Part shown: piece by piece, positions 46,393-55,202 of the stretch
Position numbering within the stretch: the stretch's first letter is position 1
Layout: every line of letters begins with the position of its first letter
Source of the DNA: Oleiphilus messinensis
GTDB lineage: Bacteria > Pseudomonadota > Gammaproteobacteria > Pseudomonadales > Oleiphilaceae
DNA length: 64,000 bases
Direction of reading: 5' to 3'
NCBI RefSeq assembly: GCF_002162375.1
Contig: NZ_CP021425.1
Coordinates: 4,295,001-4,359,000 of the forward strand
Notes under the pieces: generated by a model
Told to the model about the DNA's origin: nothing
What the model saw: the letters and a program-made list of their open reading frames with translations, nothing else
The model's database searches: none
Position numbers and translations under genes: made by a program

Positions 46393-47154
46393 CTATGCTC
46401 CCCAGAATGCCTGCCAGATCAAACGAATTGCCAACAGCGTTAACACCCAGTTCAACCAGCGGGTAAAAGACACGTTACTCATTTTGTTCAAACATTGTAA
46501 TCCGGCCCAAGTCCCGAAAAAGCCTGCTGATATCATCAGCAACATCAAGAGCAACCAGTCGGTAAACACGAACCCGGCCACCGCAAATACGATCACTTTC
46601 GGACCATGTTGCAGGCTCATAGCCATCGCAAAAGTGGCAACGGTTCGATGCCGGTCTGTATGGACCTGCTTGATAAACGCCGCGACCAAAGGGCCCGAGG
46701 CTCCCACGAACATACTGACAAATGTGGTTACCGTGCCGGCAACCAAAACGCCACCTCGCTCCAGCGCCTGCTTGGGTAATCCTGGCCCCCAACAGAGGTA
46801 GAGAACAAACCCCGCAATTGTCAGCAACAGTACATCCTGAGGCAAGCGAATCAGCACCATACTCGCGAGCAACGCCCCTAACAACGCACCAGGCACAAAC
46901 CAGGAAATCACGCTCCAATCAATGTGTCTTCGCGTCATCATCGCCCTGGATCCATTCGATCCCAGCTGCACAATGCCATGCACCGGCACAATCGCCAGAG
47001 GTGGCATCACCGACGCCATAACAACCAGCAACGCAACGCCACCTCCCGCCCCCAGACTTGCCGTTATAAAAGAGGTAATGCCTGCGGCCAAAACCAGAGT
47101 GATTGCCGCCGCAAGTGAGAGCCCGTCAGGCACCAGTGTTAACTCAACGATCAT
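46393..47154 (-). CDS. TauE/SafE-family anion exporter
   Basis: A 253-residue inner-membrane protein of about eight helices, from the TauE/SafE family. The paired repeats are recognisable: TSFITASLGAGGGVALLVVM near the N-terminus and FVSMFVGASGPLVAAF in the second half. Members export sulfite, sulfonates or related anions. The start ATG has AGGAAT upstream. No sulfur gene is adjacent, so the cargo cannot be named. It is convergent with the MBL lipoprotein. Confidence 0.92.
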   Translation of the reverse strand: MIVELTLVPDGLSLAAAITLVLAAGITSFITASLGAGGGVALLVVMASVMPPLAIVPVHGIVQLGSNGSRAMMTRRHIDWSVISWFVPGALLGALLASMVLIRLPQDVLLLTIAGFVLYLCWGPGLPKQALERGGVLVAGTVTTFVSMFVGASGPLVAAFIKQVHTDRHRTVATFAMAMSLQHGPKVIVFAVAGFVFTDWLLLMLLMISAGFFGTWAGLQCLNKMSNVSFTRWLNWVLTLLAIRLIWQAFWGA

Positions 47155-47453
47155 TCATTCCTCATATTCTATTTTGGCGGGATTATTGCCATTAAGCATT
47201 TCTGTACAATTCGACCTGTCCTGTCCGGAAAAACAGCAAAACCTACCAATAATAAATATTGGACAGCTCGGTCAAACTAAGCACAAACGGCCAATACAAT
47301 AACAGCATCGTTCTCTGAACCACAACTATCTCAGAAATTGTCCACTGCACCTTCCCTACTGATAATATCCTTTTGTCGTAGTCGCTTTCCCCCTGATTTG
47401 CCGTATACTGGCGGTCCTTTTTAGCCTCACGAATTTAGTTGATACGAATCCCG

Positions 47454-48836
47454 ATGTTCCGATTAGTGGAAGTAGGCAAGCTTGCGGCCCCCCTTGCGAT
47501 GGCGCAATTTGCTCAATCAATCATGGTGTTCTCTGACACAGTCATTCTGGGCCTGATCGGGATTGATGCGCTGGCGGGTGGCAGTCTGGGGGCATTGATT
47601 TATCAATTCTTCCTGCTGATATTCAGTGGTATTTTTTTTGCTGCCGCAAATGAAACAGCCGTTTTACATGGCAAAAGGAACTTTCCGGCAATAACCCGCT
47701 TACTTAAAGCCGGCTCCGTGTTGTGTATCGGGTTTACTGTACTTGTGTGGCTGCTGATCGAATTCATTCCCATGCTGTTACCCCACATCGGTCAAACAGA
47801 AAACAATATTACAACGGCTTCCGAGTATCTCGATGCCGCGAACTGGATCAGCTTACCTGCATTTGCTTTCATGTTGCTACGCTGCATAGCGTCCGGCCTG
47901 GGTATTACCCAGCCCATTATGAAGATCATGCTGGTGTGTGCGCTAATGAATGTACCCATAAGTTATGTTCTGGGCTGCGGTTTGTATGGGTTTGAAGGTT
48001 ACGGTATATCCGGTGTAGCCTGGGCCACGGCACTCATGACCTACACCATGCTTTTCTGGCTGGGTTTTGAACTCCTGCAACACCCAACCACTCGCAGTAT
48101 CCTCGCCAACTGGAAGCGATCACATTCAACACGACAGGACTACGCGATATTCTGGTCTCTCGGGGTTCCAATCGCACTGGCCATTATAATGGAGATGGGC
48201 TTGTTCACATCCGCATCGCTCTTGGCGGGAACGCTGGGCACACTCGCTCTGGCAGCAAATCAGATTTGTTTGAATATCGCCACAGTGTCGTTCAATATTT
48301 ACATCGGTATCGCGCAAGCGACAGCGATTAAAGTCGGGTTTAATTACGGGTTAAGCCAAAGTCCGGAGCAAGGTGACCCGAAAGCCATTGAAAGTGCGCG
48401 CCGATACGGTCGTGCGGGCCTCAAGCTGGGGCTGATCACAGCATCGGTTTCAGCAACGTTGATGTTCTTTTTCCCTGAACTCTGGGTCAAACTCTTTACC
48501 CTGAACTCGACAGAATCACGATTGGATGAGTTAATGGTGCTGGCGGCTTCACTACTTGGTGTGGCAGCGCTTTTCCAACTGGCGGATTGCAGTCAGGTTA
48601 TCGCGATGCATGCATTGAGAGCGTTCAAGCTGGGCACCTCACCCACGTTGATTTCCATTTTCGGCTACTGGGTAATCGGCTTTCCTGCAGCCTGGTTATT
48701 GAAGGATGAGTTTGGCTTGATTGGAATCTGGTCCGGTATGGGCGCGGGCTTGCTATTTACCGCAATCACGCTCACTCTTCTCCTGGAGCGAACCGCCACA
48801 CAAAAAGCTCGCTCCATTATGGAATGCACAACTTGA
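47454..48836 (+). CDS. MATE-family multidrug/metabolite efflux transporter
   Basis: A 460-residue membrane protein with about twelve helices, of the MATE family (NorM-like): two six-helix bundles using a sodium or proton gradient. Conserved stretches are LAAPLAMAQFAQSIMVFSDT, CSPLWV-free; DYAIFWSLGVPIALAIIMEM opens the second bundle. The start is set at ATG 47454 (MFRLVEVGK); TTG at 47439 is in frame five codons upstream and neither has a strong ribosome binding site. The substrate is not predictable. It is convergent with the dodecin gene, whose stop abuts it. Confidence 0.93.
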   Translation: MFRLVEVGKLAAPLAMAQFAQSIMVFSDTVILGLIGIDALAGGSLGALIYQFFLLIFSGIFFAAANETAVLHGKRNFPAITRLLKAGSVLCIGFTVLVWLLIEFIPMLLPHIGQTENNITTASEYLDAANWISLPAFAFMLLRCIASGLGITQPIMKIMLVCALMNVPISYVLGCGLYGFEGYGISGVAWATALMTYTMLFWLGFELLQHPTTRSILANWKRSHSTRQDYAIFWSLGVPIALAIIMEMGLFTSASLLAGTLGTLALAANQICLNIATVSFNIYIGIAQATAIKVGFNYGLSQSPEQGDPKAIESARRYGRAGLKLGLITASVSATLMFFFPELWVKLFTLNSTESRLDELMVLAASLLGVAALFQLADCSQVIAMHALRAFKLGTSPTLISIFGYWVIGFPAAWLLKDEFGLIGIWSGMGAGLLFTAITLTLLLERTATQKARSIMECTT

Positions 48837-49055
48837 TCATGAAGGCCAGTCGTCCAGCCTGAAGCCCACTTTGATGGTGACCTGCCAATGGGCAATTTCT
48901 CCATTTTCAATATGGCCTCGGGTTTCCACCACTTCAAACCAATCCATGTGATGCAAGGATTTGGATGCTTTCGCGATGGCATTGCGGATCGCTTCATCCG
49001 TTCCCTTTGTGGAACTGCCCGTCAGCTCGACTTTTTTATAGACATGCTCACTCAT
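48837..49055 (-). CDS. Dodecin-family flavin-binding protein
   Basis: A 72-residue dodecin, which assembles into hollow dodecamers that store or buffer flavin. The small beta-alpha-beta fold matches by [31 protein letters not shown] (with the flavin-stacking Trp in DWFEV) and [12 protein letters not shown]. The start at 49055 follows GGAGGGG; the frame runs 17 codons further without a site. It is the last gene of the long minus-strand run that includes the amidoligase genes, but the 137-base gap suggests its own promoter. Confidence 0.93.
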   Translation of the reverse strand: MSEHVYKKVELTGSSTKGTDEAIRNAIAKASKSLHHMDWFEVVETRGHIENGEIAHWQVTIKVGFRLDDWPS

Positions 49056-49192
49056 AACGCCCCTCCGGTTTACCCTGTTAAAAGTGTGAGACACGAACAC
49101 TGACACAGAAAATGTTGCCTGTTCGTATCACCCATGTTCGTCTCACCCACCTTTAAAGATAGTTTAAAGCACGGATTTAGGGGAAAACATTA

Positions 49193-50143
49193 TCATGCAA
49201 CCTGGCATTGAGTCTGCTCAGAATAGGTTCCACCGAAGTAATTCATCTCCAGCTCCTCATGCAATTGACCAATACCTATCTGTAATTGATCCATAAATAA
49301 TTGCAGTTCGGTCTGCTTCAGCTTGTCAATTTCCGCGTTGTCCAGCTGTCTCATCAGACGATGAATGATCACAATGGATTTATCGTGATTCGGTAACCCT
49401 TCAACACACCGCTCCACCTCAATCATGCAGTGCGCAATTGCCCGGGGGAATGTTTCGGATTGAATCAGAAACCGGAGGACATCCTGACGCTGAATACGCA
49501 CTTCCATTTCCCGGCGATACATTTGATATCCCGTTAAGGATTTCAAGACGCTCATCCATTGGAGATTATCGTAGGTTGCTTTGGTTGTTGTCGCATCCGG
49601 GACCAGATTTGCCGAGCGGGTATCAATAATCCGGGTTGTCATATCGGCGCGTTCCAGATTTCGCCCTGTTTTCAGGAACGTGTATCCTGCATCATGACTC
49701 ATGGTACCGGCTAGAATGCCCGTAATCGTCTGGCATCGGGTTATAATTTCCTGTAGAAACGGATACCGGCCACGCTTGGTGAGTGCTTGGGACGAGTTTT
49801 CCTTTGAATAGTGATACGTTTTATTCAATGCCTCCCAGACTTCCCGAGGTATCACATCCCGAATTGTTCGAGCATTCTCCCGTGCGAATGAAAGACAAGC
49901 CAGAATGGAACAATAATTAGTCATATCATTGACCAAAAACTTCAATACTGACCGTTCCTCATAATTGCCATCGTACAACTCACTACAGCCGGTTATCGCC
50001 ACCAGTTCCCCCCAGATTGGCGAAAGACCACGGGGTAAGTCGAGAATAAGATTGGCATTAACGTTAATCAAACGGGCCATGTCTTCCGCACGCTCCAGAT
50101 AGCGCGCCATCCAATAAATATTACCAGCAACTCGAGATAACAT
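49193..50143 (-). CDS. Alpha-E domain protein (DUF403)
   Basis: A 316-residue all-helical protein of the alpha-E family. The hallmark is NIYWMARYLERAEDMARL at the N-terminus, repeated in a weaker form as GYTFLKTGRNLERADMTTRI near residues 165-185. The function of the domain is unknown; it is always found with circularly permuted ATP-grasp enzymes and transglutaminase-like peptidases and may be an accessory or scaffold. It begins two bases after the ATP-grasp stop, so the two are coupled. A second alpha-E domain is fused to the larger ATP-grasp gene further upstream in this operon. Confidence 0.93.
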   Translation of the reverse strand: MLSRVAGNIYWMARYLERAEDMARLINVNANLILDLPRGLSPIWGELVAITGCSELYDGNYEERSVLKFLVNDMTNYCSILACLSFARENARTIRDVIPREVWEALNKTYHYSKENSSQALTKRGRYPFLQEIITRCQTITGILAGTMSHDAGYTFLKTGRNLERADMTTRIIDTRSANLVPDATTTKATYDNLQWMSVLKSLTGYQMYRREMEVRIQRQDVLRFLIQSETFPRAIAHCMIEVERCVEGLPNHDKSIVIIHRLMRQLDNAEIDKLKQTELQLFMDQLQIGIGQLHEELEMNYFGGTYSEQTQCQVA

Positions 50144-50145
50144 AG

Positions 50146-51597
50146 TTACACCTCCTCGTCGACAATCCAGGTATCCTTACTGCCACCACCCTGAGAGGAA
50201 TTCACCACCAGAGACCCTTTTTTCAACGCCACTCTTGTAAGCCCCCCCATCGTGACGTTTATCTGGTCACTGGACAGTATAAAGGGCCGCATGTCTACAT
50301 GGCGGGGCTCTGCTTCACCCTCTATCAAGGTAGGCACCGTGCTCAAGCTCAACGTCGGCTGAGCAATATAGTTGCGAGGATCATCTTTAATGAGGGCGGC
50401 GAATGTCTCCCGCTCTTTTTTGGTTGAAGCCGGGCCAATCAGCATGCCATAGCCACCGGACTCATTTGCAGGCTTGACGACAAGCTCTTCAAGGTGCTCC
50501 AGTACATATTTCCTGTCATCATCCTTCATACACAGGTAAGTCGGCACATTCGGGATAATGGCCTCTTCACCAAGATAATATTTGATCATTTGGGGCACGA
50601 AGGCATAGACCACTTTATCATCCGCCACTCCGGCTCCCGGCGCGTTAGCCAGCGCTACATTTCCTTTCATCCAGGCCCGCATCAAACCTTTTACACCCAG
50701 CACTGAATCTGGATGAAAAACCTCGGGGTCCAGGAACAGGTCATCAACACGGCGATAAATAACATCAACGCGTTCGAGCCCGTAAATTGTTTTCATATAC
50801 ACACAATCGTCATCGGCAACAATCAAATCTGTCCCTTGAACCAATTCGCAGCCCATTTGCTGTGCGAGATAAGAGTGTTCGAAGTAGGCGGAGTTGTATA
50901 TTCCCGGTGTTAGCACGACAACCTGAGGATACTCAGCAGGCCGGGGCGACAATGCAGCAAGACAATCAAATAACTGCGAGGGATAATCATCTACCGGCAA
51001 AATTGAAAACTCCGAAAACAGGTCAGCAAAGACCCGCTTCATCACCTGCCGGTTTTCCAGTAGATATGATACGCCGGAGGGCACTCTGAGATTATCCTCC
51101 AGAACATACATTTGCCCGTCAGAATGACGCACCAGATCAGATCCGCAAATGTGGGCCCAAACACCGTATGCCGGGTTAATGCCAATACACTCCTTGCGAA
51201 AGTTTTTTGATTTGGCCAGCAACTCAGCCGGAAAAATCTTATCCTTGATAATCTTCTGGTCGTGATATAAATCATCAATGAACATGTTCAGGGCTTTAAC
51301 CCGTTGACGGAGGCCCTGGTCGATGACATCCCATTCTGTCTTACTGACAATTCTAGGAATAATGTCAAATGGCCATTGCCGGTCTATTGACCCCCCTTCC
51401 TGATTGTATACCGTAAAACTGACGCCCATTTCCTTCATCGCCAGCTCTGCAGTTGATTTCAAGTACCCCAATTCCTCGCTTTCCAAGGTCGCCAAATGCT
51501 CGGCTAACTTGGTTGCGACAGGCTTGGGTTTACCTGACTCATCAATCATCTCGTCAAATAACCCCGGACATTGATAACGTCCCCATTCAATCCCCAT
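50146..51597 (-). CDS. Circularly permuted ATP-grasp protein (type 2), stand-alone
   Basis: A 483-residue ATP-grasp family protein of the circularly permuted type 2 group, expected to form amide or peptide bonds using ATP. Conserved stretches include SGVSYLLENRQVMKRVF, VVLTPGIYNSAYFEHSYLA, RVDVIYRRVDDLFLDP, NAPGAGVADDK, VVKPANESGGYGML and GLTRVALKKGSLVVNSSQGG. The start is set at ATG 51597, with AGAGG about nine bases upstream; an in-frame ATG at 51606 has its site too close. It overlaps the transglutaminase gene by 11 bases and is coupled to the alpha-E gene. Acceptor and donor amino acids are unknown. Confidence 0.93.
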   Translation of the reverse strand: MGIEWGRYQCPGLFDEMIDESGKPKPVATKLAEHLATLESEELGYLKSTAELAMKEMGVSFTVYNQEGGSIDRQWPFDIIPRIVSKTEWDVIDQGLRQRVKALNMFIDDLYHDQKIIKDKIFPAELLAKSKNFRKECIGINPAYGVWAHICGSDLVRHSDGQMYVLEDNLRVPSGVSYLLENRQVMKRVFADLFSEFSILPVDDYPSQLFDCLAALSPRPAEYPQVVVLTPGIYNSAYFEHSYLAQQMGCELVQGTDLIVADDDCVYMKTIYGLERVDVIYRRVDDLFLDPEVFHPDSVLGVKGLMRAWMKGNVALANAPGAGVADDKVVYAFVPQMIKYYLGEEAIIPNVPTYLCMKDDDRKYVLEHLEELVVKPANESGGYGMLIGPASTKKERETFAALIKDDPRNYIAQPTLSLSTVPTLIEGEAEPRHVDMRPFILSSDQINVTMGGLTRVALKKGSLVVNSSQGGGSKDTWIVDEEV

Positions 51598-52516
51598 ATG
51601 AAGCATCCTCTTCGGATATCCGCTCTACTGTAACAGCAACATCAGGATGCTGCTGCCCTCCCCCATAACATACGCCTTTAAGAGGCGGTACATCGGAATA
51701 GTCACGTCCCAGTGCTACGGTGATGTGCTCATCCCGAACCCACATATCGTTCGTTGGATCTGAGTGTAGCCACCCGTATCCCGGAATAAAAACAGCGTAC
51801 CAGGCATGGGACGCATCAGTCCCCTGCAATTTTTCTTCACCCTCTGGTGGATTTGTGACGATATAACCGCTCACATAAGCAGCAATCAGTCCAATACTTC
51901 GTAATCCGCTCACAGCAATATGGGCAAAATCCTGACATACCCCTTTACGGGTCTGCCATACAACATCGATCGGCGTATCAACATGGGTCGCCCCGGTTTG
52001 ATAGCTGAATTCGCTAAAGATTTGCTTGGTAAACGCCGCTATTGCCTCAACAATCGGTCGTTCAGACACAAATGCGACTTGGGCGTATTCTGCCAAACCT
52101 GGCAATGCTGGCGTGATCGGCCCCGGATAGGCAAACCGACAAGAACGCACACGCTGATGGGCGTTGCCAAGTTCACGGTAACGACATTGCTCCCAGGTTG
52201 TTTCTTTAATAGCATCCAGCGTCCCGGTATGGCGTTCGACAACGGCATGACTGACGACCTTGAGCATGTCATGGGGCTTGTGCACTTCAAAGTATGTGCA
52301 TTGATTACCAAAGACATCCATACGGGTCTCGGTCAATCTGGGTTTGGGGTCGATTTTTACACGGTGCTGCAGGCAATTTTGTTGTGGATCATTCAGGGGC
52401 GTCAGCCAAGCCATGTTGTAGGCCAGGGACGCCGCTCCAGGATAGCGATATACGGTCTCATGCCTCACCCTCAATAGCGTATGGCTACCGAAGTAATCGG
52501 GTGACGGGCTGCGCAT
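51587..52516 (-). CDS. Transglutaminase-like cysteine peptidase
   Basis: A 309-residue protein of the bacterial transglutaminase-like family, which commonly acts as a peptidase rather than a cross-linking enzyme. An N-terminal beta domain (LLRVRHETVYRYPG) precedes the catalytic core with Cys194 in KGVCQDFAHI, His in DASHAWYAV and Asp in HSDPTND. The start is uncertain: ATG 52516 (MRSPSP) is chosen to limit overlap with the upstream stop at 52485; TTG at 52549 is in frame. No signal peptide is visible. It is the second transglutaminase-like protein of the cluster and overlaps genes on both sides. Confidence 0.93.
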   Translation of the reverse strand: MRSPSPDYFGSHTLLRVRHETVYRYPGAASLAYNMAWLTPLNDPQQNCLQHRVKIDPKPRLTETRMDVFGNQCTYFEVHKPHDMLKVVSHAVVERHTGTLDAIKETTWEQCRYRELGNAHQRVRSCRFAYPGPITPALPGLAEYAQVAFVSERPIVEAIAAFTKQIFSEFSYQTGATHVDTPIDVVWQTRKGVCQDFAHIAVSGLRSIGLIAAYVSGYIVTNPPEGEEKLQGTDASHAWYAVFIPGYGWLHSDPTNDMWVRDEHITVALGRDYSDVPPLKGVCYGGGQQHPDVAVTVERISEEDASYGD

Positions 52517-55199
52517 GCTTGAAGTATTGGTGTTCAATGTCGAATCCAAACTGATCCAGTTTCTGCTTCAGCTCCTGCAAGAAAGGAGCCAGTTTAGTTA
52601 CAGTTAGCTCTGCGTTGTACCACTCACCGGCATCAGCGAGTTGCAGTGGAGTTGTCACCGCAAGAATGCGCTTCTCCAAAGCGATCAATCCGCGATGGGG
52701 CGTCACATTCAGATGCTTCAAATAGGGCTCCAGTTCAGCCAGAGCAGACACAACAGAACGTGGGTTTGACGGCTCCAGTAAAAGGTGCTGCCAAACCGTA
52801 TAAAAGCTTAGTTCGGTTCCGTAGCGGCGTCGATGACTATTTAAACAGTCGTGCGCTTCCAGCAACACTTCACGGATACCAAAACCACTATGGCTGTCCT
52901 CACCCTCGAGATCGAACTCCCGACAGATTGCAGCGGTGCCGAACAACGTATTGAGTGCTCGCTCGTGACGACGCCCTATTTGTAACCACAGCCCACCCTG
53001 ATCCAGTGCGAGACTCTCTCGACTTGCTCCCCAAAAGGCCAGAAGCGCGGTCAGGAAAGGCTGAATGAATTGATCCGAAGCCAGTACACTCCAATTGCGC
53101 TCACTGTATTCGAGTAGCTCTTCCAACTCCTCTATGGCACGCCAGCAATCCCAGGACCAAAGATCACGAACGGTATAAGCGCTCTGAATTGACATGTGCA
53201 GATTGAATGCCACACTGCCTACTTTCTGTGCATTGAGCACCAAGGATTGCATGGAATCAGTGCGCAGCAATCGATTACCCGTTTGACAATACAGATCAAA
53301 AGTAGTCTTGAATGACGACAACACATGGAGATCAGACTCAAATCCATAGTCATGGTAACTTTCAAGCCGTTTCATATAGGCTCGAATCAATCGTAATAAT
53401 GATTCACTGCGTTCAAGATAGCGCGCCATCCAAAAGAGGTGTTCTGCTGCCCGACTGGTTAGTACCGCAGCGGAAGTCCTTCTCTGTCGGGTAACAATGG
53501 GCGCGACATTCTCACGGGTAGACTGCTTGGACAGCACCCAGGTGTCCTTACTCTGTCCACCACCCTGACCACTGACCACAAAGGTGTTGGTTACGGGAGA
53601 AACCCGGCACAAGCCGCCAGGCATGACATTGTAGGATTCGCCATTGCCAACCGCGAAGCCACGCAGTACGTGGTGGCGTGGGACAATCGCGTCATCCGTG
53701 AGCGTCGGCACGGTGGAAAAGTTGATTAACTCCTGTCCGGCATAAAGCCAGGGTGTGGCATTAATTTTCTCTTTTAGCTGTTGCTTGTCCTTCGCAGAGA
53801 GTTGCCCTCCGAATTCTGCATGGCAGGAACGATCAACTTTCTTGATAACCATTCGATCGAGGTTTGCCAATACGTGCTGGCGTTCCTTTTCCTGACCACA
53901 CCACCAGGTCGCAACATTGGGTAACTTCAATTCTTCAGCCAGAAAGTGCTTTGCAAGACGAGGCAAAAAAGGCAGTAACCCGGGTGATTCCAAAATACCT
54001 GCCCCAAGCGGATTCGCCATCCCGACACGCCCCAGTAACTGGGCCTGAGCCAGACCGGGCACGCCAAGCATGGAATCTGCACGAAAATTCAACGGGTCAC
54101 AAAAACTGTCATCGACACGCCGGATAATAACGTCAACCTGTTTTAGATCATCGACTGTTTTTAGATACACTCGCCCCTGGCGAACCGTCAGGTCATCACC
54201 TTGAACCAGAGTGATACCCAGTTGCGCAACCAGATAGGCATGCTCAAAGTAAACTTCGTTACCGATCCCCGGTGACAACAGCACAATGGTCGGCTCTTTT
54301 GTTTGATCCGGCGCCAACGACATCATTTGCCGTTTGAAGTGGTGAAAGAACTGTCCCAATGGCGCAATTTGCTCACTGCCATTGGCACCCAGTACGCGAC
54401 GGGAAACCATTCTTGCTTCCAATACATAGCCCGCACCGGAAGGGCTCTGTGTCCGGTCACTGAGTACCCACCACTCACCTTTAGGGCCCCGAGTAATGTC
54501 AACCGCAAACAGGCTGAGCGGTTGCTGCGGGCTGCCAATCACCGAGTTCAACAAGCCCGGATTCTGAAGCACCAACTCCGGTGGTACAAGACCTTCCCGA
54601 ATACAAGTCTGATGACCCAGAATATCGGTCAAAAGCATCGAGAACAATCGCGCTCGTTGCTCCAGTCCTTGCTCCAGAGAACGCCAATCATCACCATCAA
54701 TCACTAGCGGCAAGGGATCAAGCTGCCAGGTGCGGCGCATCCCCTCCGGGTCATGATAGACATTGTAGTTAACGCCTTGTTCCTTGAGGCGTCGCTGCGT
54801 TTCCCGGCGTAAGCGGGTTAACTCTGCTCCGGTCGCACGCCGGAAATAGCGGGAAAAGTTGGACCAGTGGGAACGGACTGCCCCCGACTTGTCTACCATT
54901 TCGTCGAAGGAGCCGTCCAGAGGAATATAGGGCGAACCCATAAATCCGAGCTCACCTTGCTCTGAGCCAACCTCCTCTGAATCCTGATTACCGGATTCAC
55001 TGTCTTCTGAGGCAAGCCCGTCCGCTATATCAGACTTTGACCGCGCACTCCCGGAGACAGTCTCGGCCTTATCAGAACCGCCCTCAAGCGCAGCATCGCT
55101 GAGCAGGTCTGTTTGAGCCGGTTGGACAGCCGCCGAATCGGAAGAAGCAGGACCCGGATCAGTCACATCTGTTGTTGTACTGTTATCTTTATCACCCAT
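52485..55199 (-). CDS. Fused ATP-grasp (type 2) and alpha-E protein
   Basis: A 904-residue fusion. Residues 1-90 are a disordered, acidic Ser/Glu/Asp-rich leader; 100-580 a circularly permuted ATP-grasp domain (SGAGYVLEARMVSRRVL, VVLLSPGIGNEVYFEHAYL-type stretch, RRVDDSFCDPLNFRADSML, NPLGAGILESP, MVIKKVDRSCHAEFGG); 600-900 an alpha-E domain with HLFWMARYLERSESLLRLI. In the first domain the Gly-rich VKPANESGGYGML loop of the stand-alone gene is replaced by VIKKVDRSCHAEFGG, so its ATP or acceptor site may differ or be inactive. It starts three bases after the DUF2126 gene stop and ends inside the next gene. Confidence 0.93.
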   Translation of the reverse strand: MGDKDNSTTTDVTDPGPASSDSAAVQPAQTDLLSDAALEGGSDKAETVSGSARSKSDIADGLASEDSESGNQDSEEVGSEQGELGFMGSPYIPLDGSFDEMVDKSGAVRSHWSNFSRYFRRATGAELTRLRRETQRRLKEQGVNYNVYHDPEGMRRTWQLDPLPLVIDGDDWRSLEQGLEQRARLFSMLLTDILGHQTCIREGLVPPELVLQNPGLLNSVIGSPQQPLSLFAVDITRGPKGEWWVLSDRTQSPSGAGYVLEARMVSRRVLGANGSEQIAPLGQFFHHFKRQMMSLAPDQTKEPTIVLLSPGIGNEVYFEHAYLVAQLGITLVQGDDLTVRQGRVYLKTVDDLKQVDVIIRRVDDSFCDPLNFRADSMLGVPGLAQAQLLGRVGMANPLGAGILESPGLLPFLPRLAKHFLAEELKLPNVATWWCGQEKERQHVLANLDRMVIKKVDRSCHAEFGGQLSAKDKQQLKEKINATPWLYAGQELINFSTVPTLTDDAIVPRHHVLRGFAVGNGESYNVMPGGLCRVSPVTNTFVVSGQGGGQSKDTWVLSKQSTRENVAPIVTRQRRTSAAVLTSRAAEHLFWMARYLERSESLLRLIRAYMKRLESYHDYGFESDLHVLSSFKTTFDLYCQTGNRLLRTDSMQSLVLNAQKVGSVAFNLHMSIQSAYTVRDLWSWDCWRAIEELEELLEYSERNWSVLASDQFIQPFLTALLAFWGASRESLALDQGGLWLQIGRRHERALNTLFGTAAICREFDLEGEDSHSGFGIREVLLEAHDCLNSHRRRYGTELSFYTVWQHLLLEPSNPRSVVSALAELEPYLKHLNVTPHRGLIALEKRILAVTTPLQLADAGEWYNAELTVTKLAPFLQELKQKLDQFGFDIEHQYFKHAQPVTRLLR

Positions 55200-55202
55200 G
55201 CT

